Source of the DNA: H111-94 sp034436045
GTDB lineage: Bacteria; Chloroflexota; Ktedonobacteria; Ktedonobacterales; Ktedonobacteraceae
Assembly (NCBI GenBank): GCA_034436045.1
Contig: DAOTVZ010000071.1
Location: 1 to 49,890, forward strand
DNA: 49,890 nucleotides
Direction: 5' to 3'
Shown: piece after piece, positions 26,799 through 35,301 of the stretch
Position numbering within the stretch: position 1 is the first letter of the stretch
How the letters are laid out: the number at the start of each line of letters is the position of its first letter
Program-made: the position numbers and the translations under genes
The notes under the pieces: model-generated
What the model saw: only the letters and a program-made list of their open reading frames with translations
Databases searched by the model: none
What the model was told of the DNA's origin: nothing

Positions 26799-26843
26799 AG
26801 TTGTAGCAGCAGGCCTTGTCTGCAACCAGGAGGAGATGTACCA

Positions 26844-27194
26844 ATGAACTTATATGAGCAGCTATTAGTTGTGCGCGAGCGGCTTGAAAATATTGGCGCG
26901 CATGATGATAGCATGGATCTAGTGGAAGAGTTGATCAAGCGAGCAGAGGCGACGAAGGGGAGTAAAACCAGCATGACGCAGATAGCGGTATTGCGTCATA
27001 TGCTTCGTATGCCTGAAGTCATCGATAATTACAACATTTACAATGATTTGCAGGAACTGATTGGCGACCGCGACGAGTATGACATCGCGGCCCGCGAGGA
27101 TGCCGCGCCACCTGCCTATGAGGATCATGAACGCCGTCCCAAGCCGCGCTCGTATTATAAACAGCAGAAGGCAAAGGAGAAGAAAAAGGGCTAG
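26844..27194 (+). CDS. Conserved small protein of unknown function
   Basis: 116 aa. The start is fixed by AGGAGGAG about 8 nt upstream; a longer frame to 26784 begins upstream of the predicted transcription start. The N-terminal two thirds are helical (LYEQLLVVRERLENIG, VEELIKRAEATKG) and the C-terminal tail is highly charged and lysine-rich (KPRSYYKQQKAKEKKKG). The stop overlaps the left arm of its own terminator. No family recognised; independent promoter, ribosome site and terminator make it a real gene. Confidence 0.78.
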   Translation: MNLYEQLLVVRERLENIGAHDDSMDLVEELIKRAEATKGSKTSMTQIAVLRHMLRMPEVIDNYNIYNDLQELIGDRDEYDIAAREDAAPPAYEDHERRPKPRSYYKQQKAKEKKKG

Positions 27195-27226
27195 TTTCCA
27201 TTGTAAAGGAATAGCCCTTTTTCTTT
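27185..27226 (+). terminator. Intrinsic terminator after the small protein gene
   Basis: AAAGGGCTA (27185-27193) pairs with TAGCCCTTT (27212-27220), followed by TTCTTT. The left arm covers the stop codon. Confidence 0.75.
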
Positions 27227-27278
27227 GGCCGGTTCACATAGGGGAGACGGTCAACTTTAACTACTGATGCCGCTAATG

Positions 27279-27310
27279 TCGTAGGGACGCGATTGGTCGC
27301 ATCCCTACGA
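27279..27310. repeat. GTAGGG-type palindromic intergenic repeat
   Basis: TCGTAGGGA-C-GCGA-TTGG-TCGC-A-TCCCTACGA folds as a hairpin with one mismatch. The GTAGGG/CCCTAC ends resemble the palindromes at 36856-36934, suggesting a dispersed REP-like family. The remainder of 27227-27420 shows nothing convincing. Confidence 0.55.
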
Positions 27311-27420
27311 AACTGTTCAGATTGTGCTGCTATACTGAGGACATGACAGCAGAAGAGCAACAGGAACATCGCATCAGACTCACCTTTGTCTTCTTCGTGG
27401 ATACCCCATACGTGACAGGG

Positions 27421-28122
27421 TTATCGTGTAACCCAGATTTTCGCAGCGGCGGTTTTGCTGATCATGACTTCCCGCTCGCCTACCTGGAGCCGAAATAGCT
27501 CATCATCGGGCGTGGTAGCGGGATCAGGGGGCGGCAAGACGGTCAACTGCGTTTCAGGGGTCAGGCCCTTCTCATGCAAGTATAAAATCAGCGCCTGCTC
27601 GTCCTCAACTACCTCGGAAATACAAAGAATGGTGACGGTTTCAGATGGGGATACCGTTGAAAGGCGAACCGCGTGATGATCTTTCAAATAATTGCGCGCA
27701 TTCGGTACCAGGCCGGGGATGGGATTGCCGTGTGGGCAGGTCGTGGGATTTTTCAGGCGCGCAATCACACCAGCTTCTACCGCGCCGGAGATCGAATGCT
27801 CCAGCCGCTCGGCCTCTTCATGGACTTCGTGCCACTGCATACCCAGGATATCCACCAGGAAGCGTTCTGTCAGGCGATGGCGGCGCAGCACCGACTCCGC
27901 GATCTGATTACCGGTCTCTGTCAGCGTGATCTGACGCCTATTATCCATCTCAATATAGCCACTACGCACCAGGCGCTTGAGCATTTCCGTGACGGTCGGC
28001 GGCGCGACGCCGAATTTCTGAGCCAATCGCGCTCCAATCACGACCTCACCCTCCATTGTCATGTTATAAATCGTCTCCAGATATTCTTCTACTGTTGCGC
28101 TTGGCAGTTCATTCGCTTTCAT
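27421..28122 (-). CDS. DtxR/MntR-family metal-dependent transcriptional regulator
   Basis: 233 aa from the ATG at 28122 (AAGGA 8 nt upstream); the longer frame starts at the -10 element and is rejected. The winged helix occupies residues 5-65 (EEYLETIYNM, GVAPPTVTEMLKRLVRSGYI), followed by the metal-binding/dimerisation domain (WHEVHEEAERLEHSIS, with the His/Glu ligand pattern and CPHGNPIPG) and a C-terminal FeoA/SH3-like domain (about 150-230). Members repress Fe2+ or Mn2+ uptake genes when metal-loaded. No metal transporter is adjacent, so the regulon lies elsewhere. Confidence 0.92.
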   Translation of the reverse strand: MKANELPSATVEEYLETIYNMTMEGEVVIGARLAQKFGVAPPTVTEMLKRLVRSGYIEMDNRRQITLTETGNQIAESVLRRHRLTERFLVDILGMQWHEVHEEAERLEHSISGAVEAGVIARLKNPTTCPHGNPIPGLVPNARNYLKDHHAVRLSTVSPSETVTILCISEVVEDEQALILYLHEKGLTPETQLTVLPPPDPATTPDDELFRLQVGEREVMISKTAAAKIWVTR

Positions 28123-28156
28123 AGCCCATTCCTTCCAGAGCTTTCGCCACAACTCC

Positions 28157-28186
28157 ACTTTAGCACGCTTGTTAGAAGGCCGTCAA
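28157..28186 (-). promoter_or_regulatory. Promoter of the DtxR-family gene
   Basis: Minus strand TTGACG (28181-28186), 18 bp, TAAAGT (28157-28162). Initiation near 28150 supports the start at 28122. Confidence 0.5.
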
Positions 28187-28329
28187 GGCATCGATCTTCT
28201 TCACTTTAAGTCTTGCCATGTATCTGCCGATACAACAGGTAGGATCACGATGGTGCGGTATATCAGCGCATGTATCGGTTTCTATACAGCATAACCTTAG
28301 AGTGAATAGAGAGGGGAGATTAAAAAACT

Positions 28330-29163
28330 ATGGCTTATATTCCTACGCCACTACACAATAATCCACAAAAAACAATAATACAGGTAAAAAAGCAACCGAC
28401 AACAATGATAAGGCACAAAACGCGTATTCAATTCTATCAAAATTTGTTTCTCATTGCCATCACGATTCTCCTGCTATACACTTCTCTACTTGTAACACAG
28501 ACACAGGCAAAGGCCCATGCTACCGTAGACCCTGGCAGTGGCAATGTCTGTCTCTGGTATACTGTGCGTGCCGGAGATACCCTGAGCGGCATCGCCTGGA
28601 GCTATCAAACGACGATCTGGATACTGGCGCAGGTCAATCATATTGCTAACGTCAATCTGATCTTTGTCAATCAACAGCTTTGTATTCCCCGCCGCGCCAG
28701 TAGCACCGGTAGCGATAGCGGTCTATATCCCAACGGCACCGTGCGCTGGTATGCCTACGACGCCCTGCAATGGTCCACGCAAAGCGAGGTCGTCGCTCAA
28801 ATCAGAGGAGTTGCTGCTCGCTATGGTTTACCTGCTAACCTGCTGCTGGCTATCGCCTGGCAAGAGAGCGGCTGGACGCAGCATGTGATCGCGCGCGATG
28901 GCGGCATTGGCGTCATGCAATTGATGCCCTATACCGCCCAGAGCATTAACATCGGTACCGGTGTCCGGCGCGACCCCTATAAGCTGTGGGACAACCTCAA
29001 CCTGGGGGCAATCTATCTCTCCTGGCTCTGGCATAACTTTCACGGCAATCTGGTCGAGGTTATCAGCGCCTACAATGAGGGGGGTTGGAATGTCATGCAC
29101 ATCGGTATCTTCAATTGGAACTATGTAAATAACGTCCTGTACCTCATGCGCATCTACTCCTAA
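28330..29163 (+). CDS. Secreted LysM-lytic transglycosylase (SLT) protein
   Basis: 277 aa. The N-terminus is long, basic and then hydrophobic (about residues 38-57, NLFLIAITILLLYTSLLV), ending in TQAKAHA, consistent with a signal peptide or anchor. A LysM peptidoglycan-binding domain follows (about 76-120: YTVRAGDTLSGIAWSY, LCIPRR). The SLT domain spans about 160-265 with the catalytic Glu in AWQESGW, then GVMQLMPYTA and SAYNEGG. It should cleave peptidoglycan glycan strands outside the membrane. GAGGGGAGA lies 10 or more nt upstream of the ATG; a second ATG at codon 26, just before the hydrophobic core, is a plausible alternative start. Confidence 0.9.
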   Translation: MAYIPTPLHNNPQKTIIQVKKQPTTMIRHKTRIQFYQNLFLIAITILLLYTSLLVTQTQAKAHATVDPGSGNVCLWYTVRAGDTLSGIAWSYQTTIWILAQVNHIANVNLIFVNQQLCIPRRASSTGSDSGLYPNGTVRWYAYDALQWSTQSEVVAQIRGVAARYGLPANLLLAIAWQESGWTQHVIARDGGIGVMQLMPYTAQSINIGTGVRRDPYKLWDNLNLGAIYLSWLWHNFHGNLVEVISAYNEGGWNVMHIGIFNWNYVNNVLYLMRIYS

Positions 29164-29202
29164 AAAATACCAGGCCGGACAGGGCCAAATCTTCGTTTTG
29201 TT

Positions 29203-29333
29203 GTAGAGACAAAGATTTACCTTGCTTGAACCACTGACTCGCGAGATGCCCCAGGCAAACACGCTTCCGAACGGCGTTGAACCACGCATTCGCACAAATC
29301 AGTGGCTCAAGCCGGATAAATCTCTATTTCTAC
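29203..29333. mobile_element. MITE-like element with 35-bp imperfect terminal inverted repeats
   Basis: GTAGAGACAAAGATTTA ... CCACTGA (29203-29237) is mirrored by TCAGTGG ... TAAATCTCTATTTCTAC (29299-29333), with about 28 of 35 positions matching. The 61-bp interior has no reading frame. Size and arrangement fit a small non-autonomous element or a large structured repeat. It fills most of the 273-bp gap between the LysM and dehydrogenase genes. Confidence 0.55.
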
Positions 29334-29436
29334 ACCGACGTACCCGCATTTTAAGCTTTCCCTGTACTGGCTGCTTCCATGATGTTGAGCTATCATATAG
29401 ATGGCCTTCAAATTTTGGCGATACAGGAGATTTTGC

Positions 29437-30369
29437 ATGAGTCGTTGGACAACAAATGATATTCCCGATTTACACGGTCGCACCGCCCTCGTTACAGGTG
29501 CCAACAGTGGCCTGGGTCTGGAGACATGCCTGGCACTGGCGGCCAAAGGGGCGCATGTCATCATGGCAAGCCGCAATCTGGAGAAAGCCAGGCAGGCGCT
29601 CTCTATCATAGCCACAAAAGTTCCCAGCGCGTCACCAGAACTGGTACAACTCGACCTGGCATCGCTGGCCTCTATTCGAGCTTGCGCCGCCAGCATCTTG
29701 AACCATCACCAGCATCTTGACCTGCTCTTTAACAATGCGGGTGTGATGGCGATTCCACGCCAGGAGACGCAAGATGGTTTCGAGATGCAGTTTGGTACCA
29801 ATCACCTTGGCCATTTCGCCCTCACCGGCCTGCTGCTACCACTACTGCTGGCAACGCCAGGGAGCCGCGTGATTACTACAACCAGCATGGCACGTCGGTT
29901 TGGCCGCATCAACTTCAATGACCTGAACCGTACTCAAGCCTATAACCGCTGGGAAGCCTACGGACAAAGCAAGGTCGCTAATCTGCTCTTCGCCTTTGAA
30001 CTGCAAAAGCGTCTCGCAGCCGCCGGAACTCAAACCATTAGCGTTGCTGCGCATCCCGGCTATGCCAACACTAATTTGCAAAGCAACAGCGCCACCTCAC
30101 GCTTTGAAGCAATAGGCTATAAACTGTTCGGCCCCATCCTCGCTCAATCCGCCGCGATGGGCGCACTACCGCAACTTTACGCGGGCACCTCGCCGGATAT
30201 TCACGGTGGCGAGCTGGTCGGCCCCGGCAGCCTCGGTGGCCTGCGCGGCTATCCAAAAATCGAGCGACAGGCGCAGCGCGAGTACGATCCGGTGACAGCC
30301 GCCCGCCTGTGGGAAGTCTCCACTGACCTGACCGGCGTTGACTATGCCGCGCTACAGGCACGAACATAA
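29437..30369 (+). CDS. Short-chain dehydrogenase/reductase (retinol dehydrogenase-like)
   Basis: 310 aa from the ATG at 29437, with AGGAGA 7 nt upstream. Rossmann motif TGANSGLG, the NNAG motif (LLFNNAGVMA) and the catalytic Y-x-x-x-K as AYGQSKVANLL are intact, with a Ser in TTTSMARR. It uses NAD(P)H to reduce carbonyls or oxidise alcohols; substrate unknown. Length and FGTNHLGHFALTG are typical of the WWOX/retinol dehydrogenase-like branch common in soil bacteria. It is monocistronic, with 138 nt before the next gene. Confidence 0.93.
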   Translation: MSRWTTNDIPDLHGRTALVTGANSGLGLETCLALAAKGAHVIMASRNLEKARQALSIIATKVPSASPELVQLDLASLASIRACAASILNHHQHLDLLFNNAGVMAIPRQETQDGFEMQFGTNHLGHFALTGLLLPLLLATPGSRVITTTSMARRFGRINFNDLNRTQAYNRWEAYGQSKVANLLFAFELQKRLAAAGTQTISVAAHPGYANTNLQSNSATSRFEAIGYKLFGPILAQSAAMGALPQLYAGTSPDIHGGELVGPGSLGGLRGYPKIERQAQREYDPVTAARLWEVSTDLTGVDYAALQART

Positions 30370-30507
30370 CTCAATAAAAAGCAGGACACCTCATCAGATA
30401 GCATGTGCATGTGTTCATTATGATTATCAGAGGAAGCAAAGTGTTTTTCTACCTGATAGATGAATTAAAAACATATGTACAAACAAGACTGATGAGGAGG
30501 TATTTCT

Positions 30508-31443
30508 ATGTTCGATGTCGTAATCGTTGGTGGCGGCCCGGCAGGTCTGAGTGCAGCGCTGATGCTGGGGCGCTGTCGTCGCCAGGTACTGGTCTGTGAT
30601 AGTGGTCATCCACGCAATGCCGCCTCGGCGGCTATGCATAATTTCCTTACCCGCGATGGCACCCCGCCGGAGGAATTTTTGCGCATCGGGCGCGAACAGT
30701 TGCAACCCTATCCCAGCGTCGAATACCGCTCTATCGAGGTGATCGATGCCGAACGTGTTGCTGATCACTTCGAGGTGCTGCTCGCCGACGAAAGTCGTGT
30801 CAACGCGCGCACTCTTCTGCTGGCAACGGGACTGGTCGATTTGTTGCCACCGCTAGAGGGCATCGAACAATTCTATGGCAAGAGTGTCTTCCAGTGCGGC
30901 TACTGTCACGGCTGGGAGGTACGTGATCTGCCGCTCATCATCTATGGGCGCGGGCAAATGGCGCTGGTCACGGCACTACAACTCACTACCTGGAGCCGTG
31001 ACATCGTGCTGTGCAGCAATGGGCCTTGCGAATTGGAGCGACGCGACCTGATTAAACTTGCCATTCATCGTATCAAAGTCTGCGAGACAGAGATCAAACG
31101 TCTGGAAGGCAACGGCTCGCAGCTTGAGCGCGTTGTCTTCGACGACGATCTCTTTTTACCCTGTCGTGCCATGTTTTGCGCAACCCAGCCACGCCAGACG
31201 AAACTCTATGAAAAATTCGCCCATACGCCATTTCCGCCAACCGCGACGCCCATTCAGCTACCGCTCGCACCCGGCGTGTATGCAGCAGGGGATGCCTATT
31301 TCGGACGCTGGGTCGCCGGTGCGGTCGCCAGCGGCGCAGAGGTCGCTGTAATGATACACTCTACTTTGCTAGAGGAAGACTTGCAGGCAGAGGCTCGCAG
31401 CGTGGCAACATCGGGGACCATTCGCCATCCGTTCCAGCATTAA
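30508..31443 (+). CDS. Thioredoxin reductase-like FAD/NAD(P) flavoprotein with CGYC disulfide
   Basis: 311 aa, start fixed by GAGGAGG 7 nt upstream. The FAD site is VVIVGGGPAGLSAA at the N-terminus, with YAAGDAYFGRWVAGAVASG near the C-terminus. The redox motif FQCGYCHGWE matches the C-x-x-C-H-G-x-E form of GliT/HlmI-type dithiol oxidases rather than CATCDG of true thioredoxin reductases. The NAD(P) motif is degenerate (IIYGRGQMAL instead of GGGxSA), so reduction by NADPH is doubtful. It could oxidise a small dithiol using oxygen. No biosynthetic cluster is adjacent. Confidence 0.85.
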   Translation: MFDVVIVGGGPAGLSAALMLGRCRRQVLVCDSGHPRNAASAAMHNFLTRDGTPPEEFLRIGREQLQPYPSVEYRSIEVIDAERVADHFEVLLADESRVNARTLLLATGLVDLLPPLEGIEQFYGKSVFQCGYCHGWEVRDLPLIIYGRGQMALVTALQLTTWSRDIVLCSNGPCELERRDLIKLAIHRIKVCETEIKRLEGNGSQLERVVFDDDLFLPCRAMFCATQPRQTKLYEKFAHTPFPPTATPIQLPLAPGVYAAGDAYFGRWVAGAVASGAEVAVMIHSTLLEEDLQAEARSVATSGTIRHPFQH

Positions 31444-31465
31444 ATGTCCAGATACACAACAGCAG

Positions 31466-31500
31466 CAGGGGATGGAATTGGTTCCATCCCCTGGTGGCTT
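31466..31500. terminator. Hairpin terminator between convergent genes
   Basis: CAGGGGATGGAA (31466-31477) and TTCCATCCCCTG (31482-31493) form a perfect 12-bp stem with a 4-nt loop between the convergent flavoprotein and ABC genes. The T-rich tail is poor, so efficiency is uncertain. Confidence 0.6.
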
Positions 31501-31531
31501 CTTTCAACCATCGCCTTTTGCGCTGGTTACT

Positions 31532-32911
31532 CTACCTGACTCCCTGCGTTTCAGGGTCTTCTAAACGGAAAACGCCACGCTCCTCAACATAGGAAAACAG
31601 TTCAGCGTAACGTCCCCAATCGATGATCGTCTCAAGCTGCGCCCAGGCTTCATTCTCGCTAAAATGTTCCTTCAATTGATCGATATAGACATGTTCAGGC
31701 ACAACATGGTCTTCGTCTTGTTGCAGATCATGAACGATCTGCTGCAACATCCTGACGCGCTCCAACGCCTGCTGGCGGAAAATCTGCTTCTCTTCCAACA
31801 CATCGGCCTCTGCAAAGCGCTTGCCCACCTCTGTTAAGATTAGATCGCCTTCCTGCGTATGGGCCAGGTCAAGCAAAACCGCCGCATCTATCAGAGGCAG
31901 CAAATCGTCAGCCTCTAATTGCAGATCACGCCCCAACTGATAGATATCCTCGCGCCCCCCCTTTGCATAAACTAGCTCTACCAATCCGGTCACATCGCTG
32001 ATGGCGACATGTGGTAAGACTTGATAAAGCCGCCCTGGTTTGGGTGGAGCAAGCCTTTTTGTTACCGACTTAGCTGCCTCCGTCGAGAGCAGTGTCTGCA
32101 CGTCTGTCTGCGGGCTGGTCATAATGCGGTAGATCAGGTCTACCATGCGCGTGTACTCCTCATTGCGTGGGTCACGTTGTTGAACCGGTAGACCCTGTAA
32201 TTCAACACGGATATGGCCTGGGTCTGCGCCCAACACAAGGATGCGATCCGCCATGCTGACCGCCTCATCGATATTGTGTGTGACCATCACAATAGCACGT
32301 GTGGGAATCTTATGCTGCTGCCATAAACTCATCAGTTCCTTGCGCAGATTAGCCGCCGTCAACACATCAAGGGCACTGAAAGGTTCGTCCATAAAGAGCA
32401 TTTCTGGTTCAACGACGAGCGCACGAGCAAAGCCGACCCGCTGGCGCATGCCGCCGGAAAGCTCCTTCGGGTATGCATCCTCAAAACCATCCAGCCCGAT
32501 CATATCAATGGCGGCAAGAGCGCGTTTCAACCGTTGAGTGCGGGTCAGCTCCTGCGACTCCAGACCCAATTCCACGTTTTGCAACACCGTTAGCCAGGGA
32601 AAGAGTGCGAAGGTCTGGAAGACGATTGCCAGGTGCGGATTGGGGCCGTGCTGTGGTCGTCCCTTAAACAACACCTCTCCCTCCGTTGGCGCAAGTAATC
32701 CGGCCAGAATGCGCAGCAAAGTGGACTTGCCGGAGCCAGAAGGGCCTAAGATTGCTACAAATTCTCCCGCTGCAATTTGCACCGAAACATCTTCCAGTAC
32801 AACCGGCGGGTGTACTCCACGCTTCGGTTTGCCCTGCACTTCATAGACCTTCGTGACATGCCTGGCCTCTAAAAGAACCTCACCATTCGTCGGCGCTACC
32901 ATGTGTTCCAT
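31532..32911 (-). CDS. ABC transporter ATP-binding protein (NitT/TauT type) with C-terminal AAA-associated domain
   Basis: 459 aa. Walker A GPSGSGKST near residue 57, Q-loop VFQTFALFPWLT, signature LSGGMRQRVGFARA and Walker B MLFMDEPFSALD identify a nitrate/sulfonate/taurine-type ATPase. After about residue 275 an extra domain of about 170 residues follows (HVAISDVTGLVELVYAKGG, LLPLIDAAVLLDLA), corresponding to the AAA-associated C-terminal domain known from NitT/TauT ATPases and probably regulatory. GAGGGG is 10 nt upstream of the start. It lies 21 nt after the fused permease, so the two form one transporter. No periplasmic binding protein is in the window, so substrate is unassigned. Confidence 0.9.
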   Translation of the reverse strand: MEHMVAPTNGEVLLEARHVTKVYEVQGKPKRGVHPPVVLEDVSVQIAAGEFVAILGPSGSGKSTLLRILAGLLAPTEGEVLFKGRPQHGPNPHLAIVFQTFALFPWLTVLQNVELGLESQELTRTQRLKRALAAIDMIGLDGFEDAYPKELSGGMRQRVGFARALVVEPEMLFMDEPFSALDVLTAANLRKELMSLWQQHKIPTRAIVMVTHNIDEAVSMADRILVLGADPGHIRVELQGLPVQQRDPRNEEYTRMVDLIYRIMTSPQTDVQTLLSTEAAKSVTKRLAPPKPGRLYQVLPHVAISDVTGLVELVYAKGGREDIYQLGRDLQLEADDLLPLIDAAVLLDLAHTQEGDLILTEVGKRFAEADVLEEKQIFRQQALERVRMLQQIVHDLQQDEDHVVPEHVYIDQLKEHFSENEAWAQLETIIDWGRYAELFSYVEERGVFRLEDPETQGVR

Positions 32912-32932
32912 CGCTTTGCATCCCCTCTCTTC

Positions 32933-34753
32933 CTAGCTCAAGGTAAAACGGCGCTCCGCCAGCGCGTAGAGCCGTTTCCAGAGTAGCCGATTGATCACCA
33001 CCACAACCACCGCCATCAGGACAGTGCCCGCCAGCAGCAGTGGAAAATCGCCTGCACTGGCCGCTAAGGCGATCTGCGCTCCAAGCCCAAAGGTAGTCTT
33101 TGTCGTTTGACCAAACTGGACAAACTCAGAGACAATACTGGCATTCCAGGCCCCGCCACTCGCGGTCAGCAGTCCTGTTACCAGATAAGGGAAAATGGCC
33201 GGAATGATTAAGGTGCGCCAACGCCGCCATGATGTGACATGATAGATGGTCGTTGCCTCTTTTAAATCGGTCGGAATCGCCATTGCACCGGCGATGACGT
33301 TAAAGAGAATGTACCACTGCGTTCCCAGTAACATTAACACAATCGCCGCCAGCGATAGATGTCCCGGTAAAGCGATCAGGAGTGGCAATAACGCGGGGAA
33401 GAAGGCAGTGGCAGGAATAGAGGCCACCACCTGTACCACCGGTTGTAGCACTCTCGACCAGCGCGGCGACATTCCAATTGCCACCCCTACAGGTACCGTC
33501 CAGGCCGCACCAACCAGCAACGCCGTTAACGTGCGCAGCCAGGTTGCTCCTGCCGCGAGTAACAATATGCCCCAGGTTGCCAGCGGTACCTGTGTGAGCA
33601 ACAGCAGCATCTGCCAGAGTGCATACAGGACACCGGCCAGGACTACTAGCAGCAGCAGGCGCTGTAGCCAGGGCCTTACGCTCACCTTGCCCGTTTTCCG
33701 CTTTTCCACATATATTTCTGGGGAAGGTAACGGCTGCAGACGATTTAAAACCACTGCCATAGCTGTGCCAAGCGGTCGAAACAATCGTCGGTTGAGCGCA
33801 GCGACCAGAGCCGAACGGCGTAAGAGATTTAATACCGGCGAACCGGGTGGCTCGCCCTCACTATTTTGTTCCAGCTTAAATTTATCGGCCCACGCCACTA
33901 ATGGCCGCCAGAAGAAGAAATCGAGCAGGACAATCAATGCGATCAACGTGGCCAGGCCCAGCAGGAGCGCACCGGTATTGCCTTCGTTTGCCGCCACTTG
34001 CAAGTATGATCCCAATCCAGGCAACTGGAAGGAGTGGTTCCCCAGCACAAACTGCTCGGAAGCCATCAGAAAAAACCAGCCACCCGCCCAGCTCATCATA
34101 CTATTCCAGATCAACCCGATCATGGCAGACGGTACCTCCAGCTTAAAGAATCGCTGCCAGGGGCGCAGACGCGCTATAACAGCAAACTCTTTTAACTCAG
34201 TTGGCAAGACTTTGGCCGAATGGTAGAAGCTGAAGGTCATATTCCAGGCCTGGCTGGTAAAAATCAGCAGGACGCTCGCCAGTTCCAGGCCGATGTTAGA
34301 ATGTGGGAAAGCCGCGACTAAGGCCAACACCACGACTGGCAAAAACGAAAGAATCGGAATGCTCTGTAAGATATCGAGCAAGGGAATCATGACCATTTCA
34401 GCACGCCGGTTGGTGGCCGCGATATGTCCGTAGATCAGGGTGAAGATCAGCGAGAGCAGGTAGGCCAGCACCATACGCAGCAGTGAATAGCCCGCGTAGA
34501 TGGGCAACATAGATGCTGACAGGTTAATCGTGACCTGCGGAGTAAATGGGGCCACCCAGCGCGAAGCCGCCAGGACAAGCAGTGTAATCACCGACAGGAT
34601 TACCAGTGCCAGCACGAGATCAATATAGCCAAAACGGCGCGTGGGCTGCTCCTGATCAGAGCCAGGAAGCGGGGGTCGCGTCTCAGGAGCAGGCAACCCC
34701 TGCTCTAGCTGCTCACGCTCACGTACATTCTCAGGAAGGTAGACTTGAGCCAT
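32933..34753 (-). CDS. Fused double ABC permease (NitT/TauT type)
   Basis: 606 aa from the ATG at 34753, with GGAGG 9 nt upstream; the ATG 9 nt earlier touches the Shine-Dalgarno and is unlikely. Two BPD_transp_1 modules are seen. The first (about 80-285) has ELKEFAVIARLRPWQRFFKL; the second (about 385-600) has DLKEATTIYHVTSWRRWRTL. These are the EAA loops that contact the ATPase. About 12 hydrophobic segments occur in total. A single polypeptide thus replaces the usual permease dimer. The 548 nt upstream contain a promoter, two possible small reading frames and an inverted repeat. Confidence 0.9.
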   Translation of the reverse strand: MAQVYLPENVREREQLEQGLPAPETRPPLPGSDQEQPTRRFGYIDLVLALVILSVITLLVLAASRWVAPFTPQVTINLSASMLPIYAGYSLLRMVLAYLLSLIFTLIYGHIAATNRRAEMVMIPLLDILQSIPILSFLPVVVLALVAAFPHSNIGLELASVLLIFTSQAWNMTFSFYHSAKVLPTELKEFAVIARLRPWQRFFKLEVPSAMIGLIWNSMMSWAGGWFFLMASEQFVLGNHSFQLPGLGSYLQVAANEGNTGALLLGLATLIALIVLLDFFFWRPLVAWADKFKLEQNSEGEPPGSPVLNLLRRSALVAALNRRLFRPLGTAMAVVLNRLQPLPSPEIYVEKRKTGKVSVRPWLQRLLLLVVLAGVLYALWQMLLLLTQVPLATWGILLLAAGATWLRTLTALLVGAAWTVPVGVAIGMSPRWSRVLQPVVQVVASIPATAFFPALLPLLIALPGHLSLAAIVLMLLGTQWYILFNVIAGAMAIPTDLKEATTIYHVTSWRRWRTLIIPAIFPYLVTGLLTASGGAWNASIVSEFVQFGQTTKTTFGLGAQIALAASAGDFPLLLAGTVLMAVVVVVINRLLWKRLYALAERRFTLS

Positions 34754-34789
34754 TGGAAACATCCTCCGTACATCATGGTATCACTCCAG

Positions 34790-34862
34790 GCAGCACGGAG
34801 AAGCCAGGCTTATCACGCAGAGAGCATCACACGACGCGGAGAGCGCCTTCCTCCCGTGCTGC
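34790..34862 (-). repeat. Inverted repeat/structured leader before the ABC permease
   Basis: A perfect 9-bp inverted repeat, GCAGCACGG (34790-34798) and CCGTGCTGC (34854-34862), encloses smaller possible hairpins (GCGTC-GTGT-GATGC and AAGC-CTG-GCTT in the minus-strand RNA). It sits 37 nt before the permease start, so a cis-acting RNA is possible. It does not match the TPP, cobalamin, SAM or guanidine riboswitch patterns I know. It could equally be a copy of a dispersed repeat. Confidence 0.4.
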
Positions 34863-34926
34863 ACAAGCTACTTATCAGTACAATGATTTTCAGACGCAGA
34901 ATACGTGGTTCAGGATCGGCGTCCAC
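34813..34926 (-). CDS. Possible small reading frame (37 codons) in the ABC leader
   Basis: A GTG at 34926 is preceded by AAGGGAGGTGAT, an excellent ribosome site at good distance. The frame reads VDADPEPRILRLKIIVLISS and then a basic Arg/Ser-rich tail. It overlaps the inverted repeat at 34790-34862, so translation could influence RNA folding. It may be a leader peptide or chance; no homologue recognised. Confidence 0.3.
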   Translation of the reverse strand: MDADPEPRILRLKIIVLISSLCSTGGRRSPRRVMLSA

Positions 34927-35118
34927 GCCGTATCACCTCCCTTAATAGACACAGATATATACACCCCGCCATATCACAAAGATATGTAGAGTTCATCGGA
35001 CAAGACGTGGTCGGATAGGAGCAGTGGAGAGAAAAGGCAGTTGAGGGCAAAAAGCGCGAGGATGACAGGAATATTGGTTGGAGAGCATACACCGTCTAAG
35101 TACAGGATTAGCTCTGTG

Positions 35119-35205
35119 CTATCCAAACATCCTCAAGCAGCTTCCAGAGACACATGCCATCCTGGCCTTTATCCCCCCAAAACGCCAACAACTGGAAGGA
35201 TCCAT
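35119..35205 (-). CDS. Possible 28-codon small protein or leader peptide
   Basis: The ATG at 35205 has AAAGGAG 7 nt upstream and lies about 60 nt after a near-consensus promoter. The predicted peptide has four cysteines (SSCWRF ... MACVSGSCLR). Nothing else supports it. Between 34927 and 35118 I see no other gene. Confidence 0.3.
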   Translation of the reverse strand: MDPSSCWRFGGIKARMACVSGSCLRMFG

Positions 35206-35265
35206 GTGCAAACTCCTTTATCATCAGACTCAGAACAGGCTCCATGCGTAGCTGTTCCTAAGCAG

Positions 35266-35295
35266 AATATAGGACGTAGCAGGCTCTTTTGTCAA
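35266..35295 (-). promoter_or_regulatory. Promoter of the ABC transporter transcript
   Basis: Minus strand TTGACA (35290-35295), 18 bp, TATATT (35266-35271), at the very end of thiO. Initiation near 35259 would give a leader of about 500 nt before the permease, unusually long. Confidence 0.6.
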
Positions 35296-35301
35296 GGAGA
35301 T

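Noticed and set aside
27343..27499. Plus-strand frame of about 50 codons opposite the end of the DtxR gene
   Set aside because: No ribosome site, and most of it is the mirror of the DtxR coding sequence.
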